From: Paenibacillus artemisiicola
Lineage (GTDB): Bacteria; Bacillota; Bacilli; Paenibacillales; Paenibacillaceae
Direction of reading: 5' to 3'
NCBI RefSeq assembly: GCF_017652985.1
Contig: NZ_JAGGDJ010000002.1
Span: 496,001-560,000 of the forward strand
DNA length: 64,000 bases
A model generated the notes under the pieces. It worked only from the letters and a program-made list of their open reading frames with translations, had not been told where the DNA came from and did not search any database. Both the position numbers and the translations under genes were made by a program. Positions 62,716-64,000 of the stretch are shown here, in pieces (the first letter of the stretch is position 1; each line of letters begins with the position of its first letter).

Positions 62716-63801
62716 TTGGGCAAACCCGCGGTATTCAGCATTATCGGAGGGGCCGGATTCCGGGCGCAATATTATCTCCGCATTGCGAAGGCGCTTCCCG
62801 ACCGGTTTCGGGTAAGCGCCATGACGGTCCGCGACGAGGCTAAAGGACGGGAAATGGAGAAGCGGTGGCAGGTGCCGGCCTATCGGACGATGGAGCAGAT
62901 GCTGGAGAAAGACCGTCCGGACTTCGTCGTGGTGTCCGTCAGCGGATCGGCGCAGCCGGGCTATTTGCTTCAGCTCGCCGAACTCGGCATTCCGGCGTTG
63001 GCGGAAACACCGCCCGCGCCGAACCTCGAAGGGCTGATCGAGCTGCACGAGAAGCTGACGCTCCCTGGCGCCCGCATTCAAGTTGCCGAGCAGTACCAAT
63101 TCCACCCGCTGAACGAGGCCAGAATGGCCGTTATTCGGGACGGAAGGCTCGGGGAAATTACGCAGGCGACCGTATCGATATCCCATCTGTATCATGGCGT
63201 CAGTCTGCTGCGCAAAATGCTCGGCATCGGGTTCGAGGACGTCGCGATTCGCGGAATGCGGTTCGAATCCGACTGGCTGGCCGGCCCGAACCGGAGCGGT
63301 CCGCCGAAAGAGGAGAAAATCGCGACCTCGCGGCGGGATCTGGCTTGGCTCGATTTCGGGAATAAGCTCGGCATCTACGATTTCACCTCCGACCAGCACC
63401 GGTCTTGGATTCGCTCCAATCATCTGTCCGTCCGCGGCGTGCGCGGCGAAATCTTCGACCGCCGTCTGAGTCTCCTGCACGATTACAAGACGGCGCGGCC
63501 GCTTGAATTCCGGCGGATCAACAAGGGCGAATGGGAAAACGCCGAAGGGTATTTCCTGCAGGGGATTATGGCGGGGGACCAATGGGTATACGAGAATCCG
63601 TTCATGCCGGGCAGGCTGTACGACGATGAGATCGCGATCGCTTCCTGCTTACAGAAGATGGCCGCTTATGCCGCCGGCGGGCCGGATTTTTACGGGCTGC
63701 CGGAAGCGTCGCAGGACTGCTATCTCGGTTATTTGATCGAGCAGGCCATTCAAACCGGCGAGAACGTGCCGTCCGTCCGCCAGCCGTGGGCGCCGAAATA
63801 A
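62716..63801 (+). CDS. Gfo/Idh/MocA-family oxidoreductase
   Basis: This 361-residue protein starts at TTG with AAGGTGG upstream. The Rossmann loop reads IIGGAGFRAQYYLRI, and the usual EKP is replaced by ETP (PALAETPPAP), so the catalytic Lys of typical members is missing. QVAEQYQFHPLNEARMAVI follows. Enzymatic activity may be altered. It sits 26 bp behind the aldehyde dehydrogenase. Confidence 0.82.
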   Translation: MGKPAVFSIIGGAGFRAQYYLRIAKALPDRFRVSAMTVRDEAKGREMEKRWQVPAYRTMEQMLEKDRPDFVVVSVSGSAQPGYLLQLAELGIPALAETPPAPNLEGLIELHEKLTLPGARIQVAEQYQFHPLNEARMAVIRDGRLGEITQATVSISHLYHGVSLLRKMLGIGFEDVAIRGMRFESDWLAGPNRSGPPKEEKIATSRRDLAWLDFGNKLGIYDFTSDQHRSWIRSNHLSVRGVRGEIFDRRLSLLHDYKTARPLEFRRINKGEWENAEGYFLQGIMAGDQWVYENPFMPGRLYDDEIAIASCLQKMAAYAAGGPDFYGLPEASQDCYLGYLIEQAIQTGENVPSVRQPWAPK

Positions 63802-63899
63802 GCGGCAAGGCGCGTTAGACCGACAAGCTGCGCCGTCCAAAAGGAAGATATGAGCTCTACTCCCGCAAACTTCATGCCTAACTCTAAGGAGGCAATACC

Positions 63900-64000
63900 A
63901 TGACAATGCCGCAACGCAAGCTAGGTTCGACGGGAATCATCGTGGGGGAAATCGGAATGGGCGGCATGCCGCTGTCCGTTACCGGGCGCCCTTCCGAGGA
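63900..64000 (+). CDS. Start of an aldo/keto reductase (cut by window edge)
   Basis: The ATG at 63900 has TAAGGAGG upstream. The 33 visible residues (MTMPQRKLGSTGIIVGEIGM, then GGMPLSVTG) match the N-terminal strand of aldo/keto reductases. The rest lies outside the window. Confidence 0.8.
   Translation, partial: MTMPQRKLGSTGIIVGEIGMGGMPLSVTGRPSE

Overview
The window looks like chromosome of an endospore-forming, high-GC Paenibacillaceae bacterium (Paenibacillus or Cohnella type). The evidence is a three-gene GerA/GerC/GerB germinant-receptor operon, strong AAGGAGG-type ribosome binding sites, lipobox-type solute-binding proteins, three separate carbohydrate ABC importers without their own ATPases, and membrane-anchored AraC sensors. 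The genus is an inference. No rRNA, tRNA, CRISPR array, phage or insertion sequence was found.

Layout. 1-5.3 kb: the end of a small kinase-like gene, a TetR-led operon (membrane protein plus WrbA-like flavoprotein), a DUF2798 membrane protein and a PhyH-type dioxygenase. 5.7-23.5 kb: a glycan-use locus with a GH99/71-like protein, a GH78 alpha-L-rhamnosidase, a GntR/LacI hybrid repressor, a solute-binding lipoprotein, two permeases (one carrying an apparent seven-bladed extracellular beta-propeller), a 1537-residue secreted DUF5722 protein and a membrane AraC sensor. 23.7-27.3 kb: a second importer of LplB/YtcP/lipoprotein type. 27.4-32.4 kb: a DUF2515 protein, an ArsR-type regulator divergent from an MFS transporter, and two tandem paralogous SDR enzymes. 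32.5-37.9 kb: a decayed lactonase-type propeller gene, the germination operon, a DoxX protein and a 48-residue acidic protein.

38-41.8 kb: an arsenic island with two divergent arms. The left arm is arsR-arsB-arsC; the right arm is a 56-residue CCPVCC protein, a second arsR and arsM. Each arm has its own type of operator. 42-50.3 kb: a heterodimeric ABC exporter, a membrane-protein gene broken by a 50-bp tandem duplication, an HxlR/nitroreductase divergent pair and a GH3 glycosidase. 50.4-59.2 kb: an AraC regulator, then a GntR-led uronate operon (Gfo/Idh/MocA, uxuA, uxuB) followed by a third ABC importer. 59.4-64 kb: an IclR-led sugar-acid module (FAH-family dehydratase-like enzyme, aldehyde dehydrogenase, Gfo/Idh/MocA, start of an aldo/keto reductase).

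How it works together (inference). Extracellular enzymes release oligosaccharides from plant or microbial polysaccharide, three importers take them up, intracellular glycosidases cut them, and uronate and sugar-acid branches feed central metabolism. The most unusual items are the propeller-permease fusion, the GTATAC-type operators shared across the rhamnosidase locus, the CCPVCC miniprotein under an ArsR operator, and the reversible-looking 50-bp duplication.
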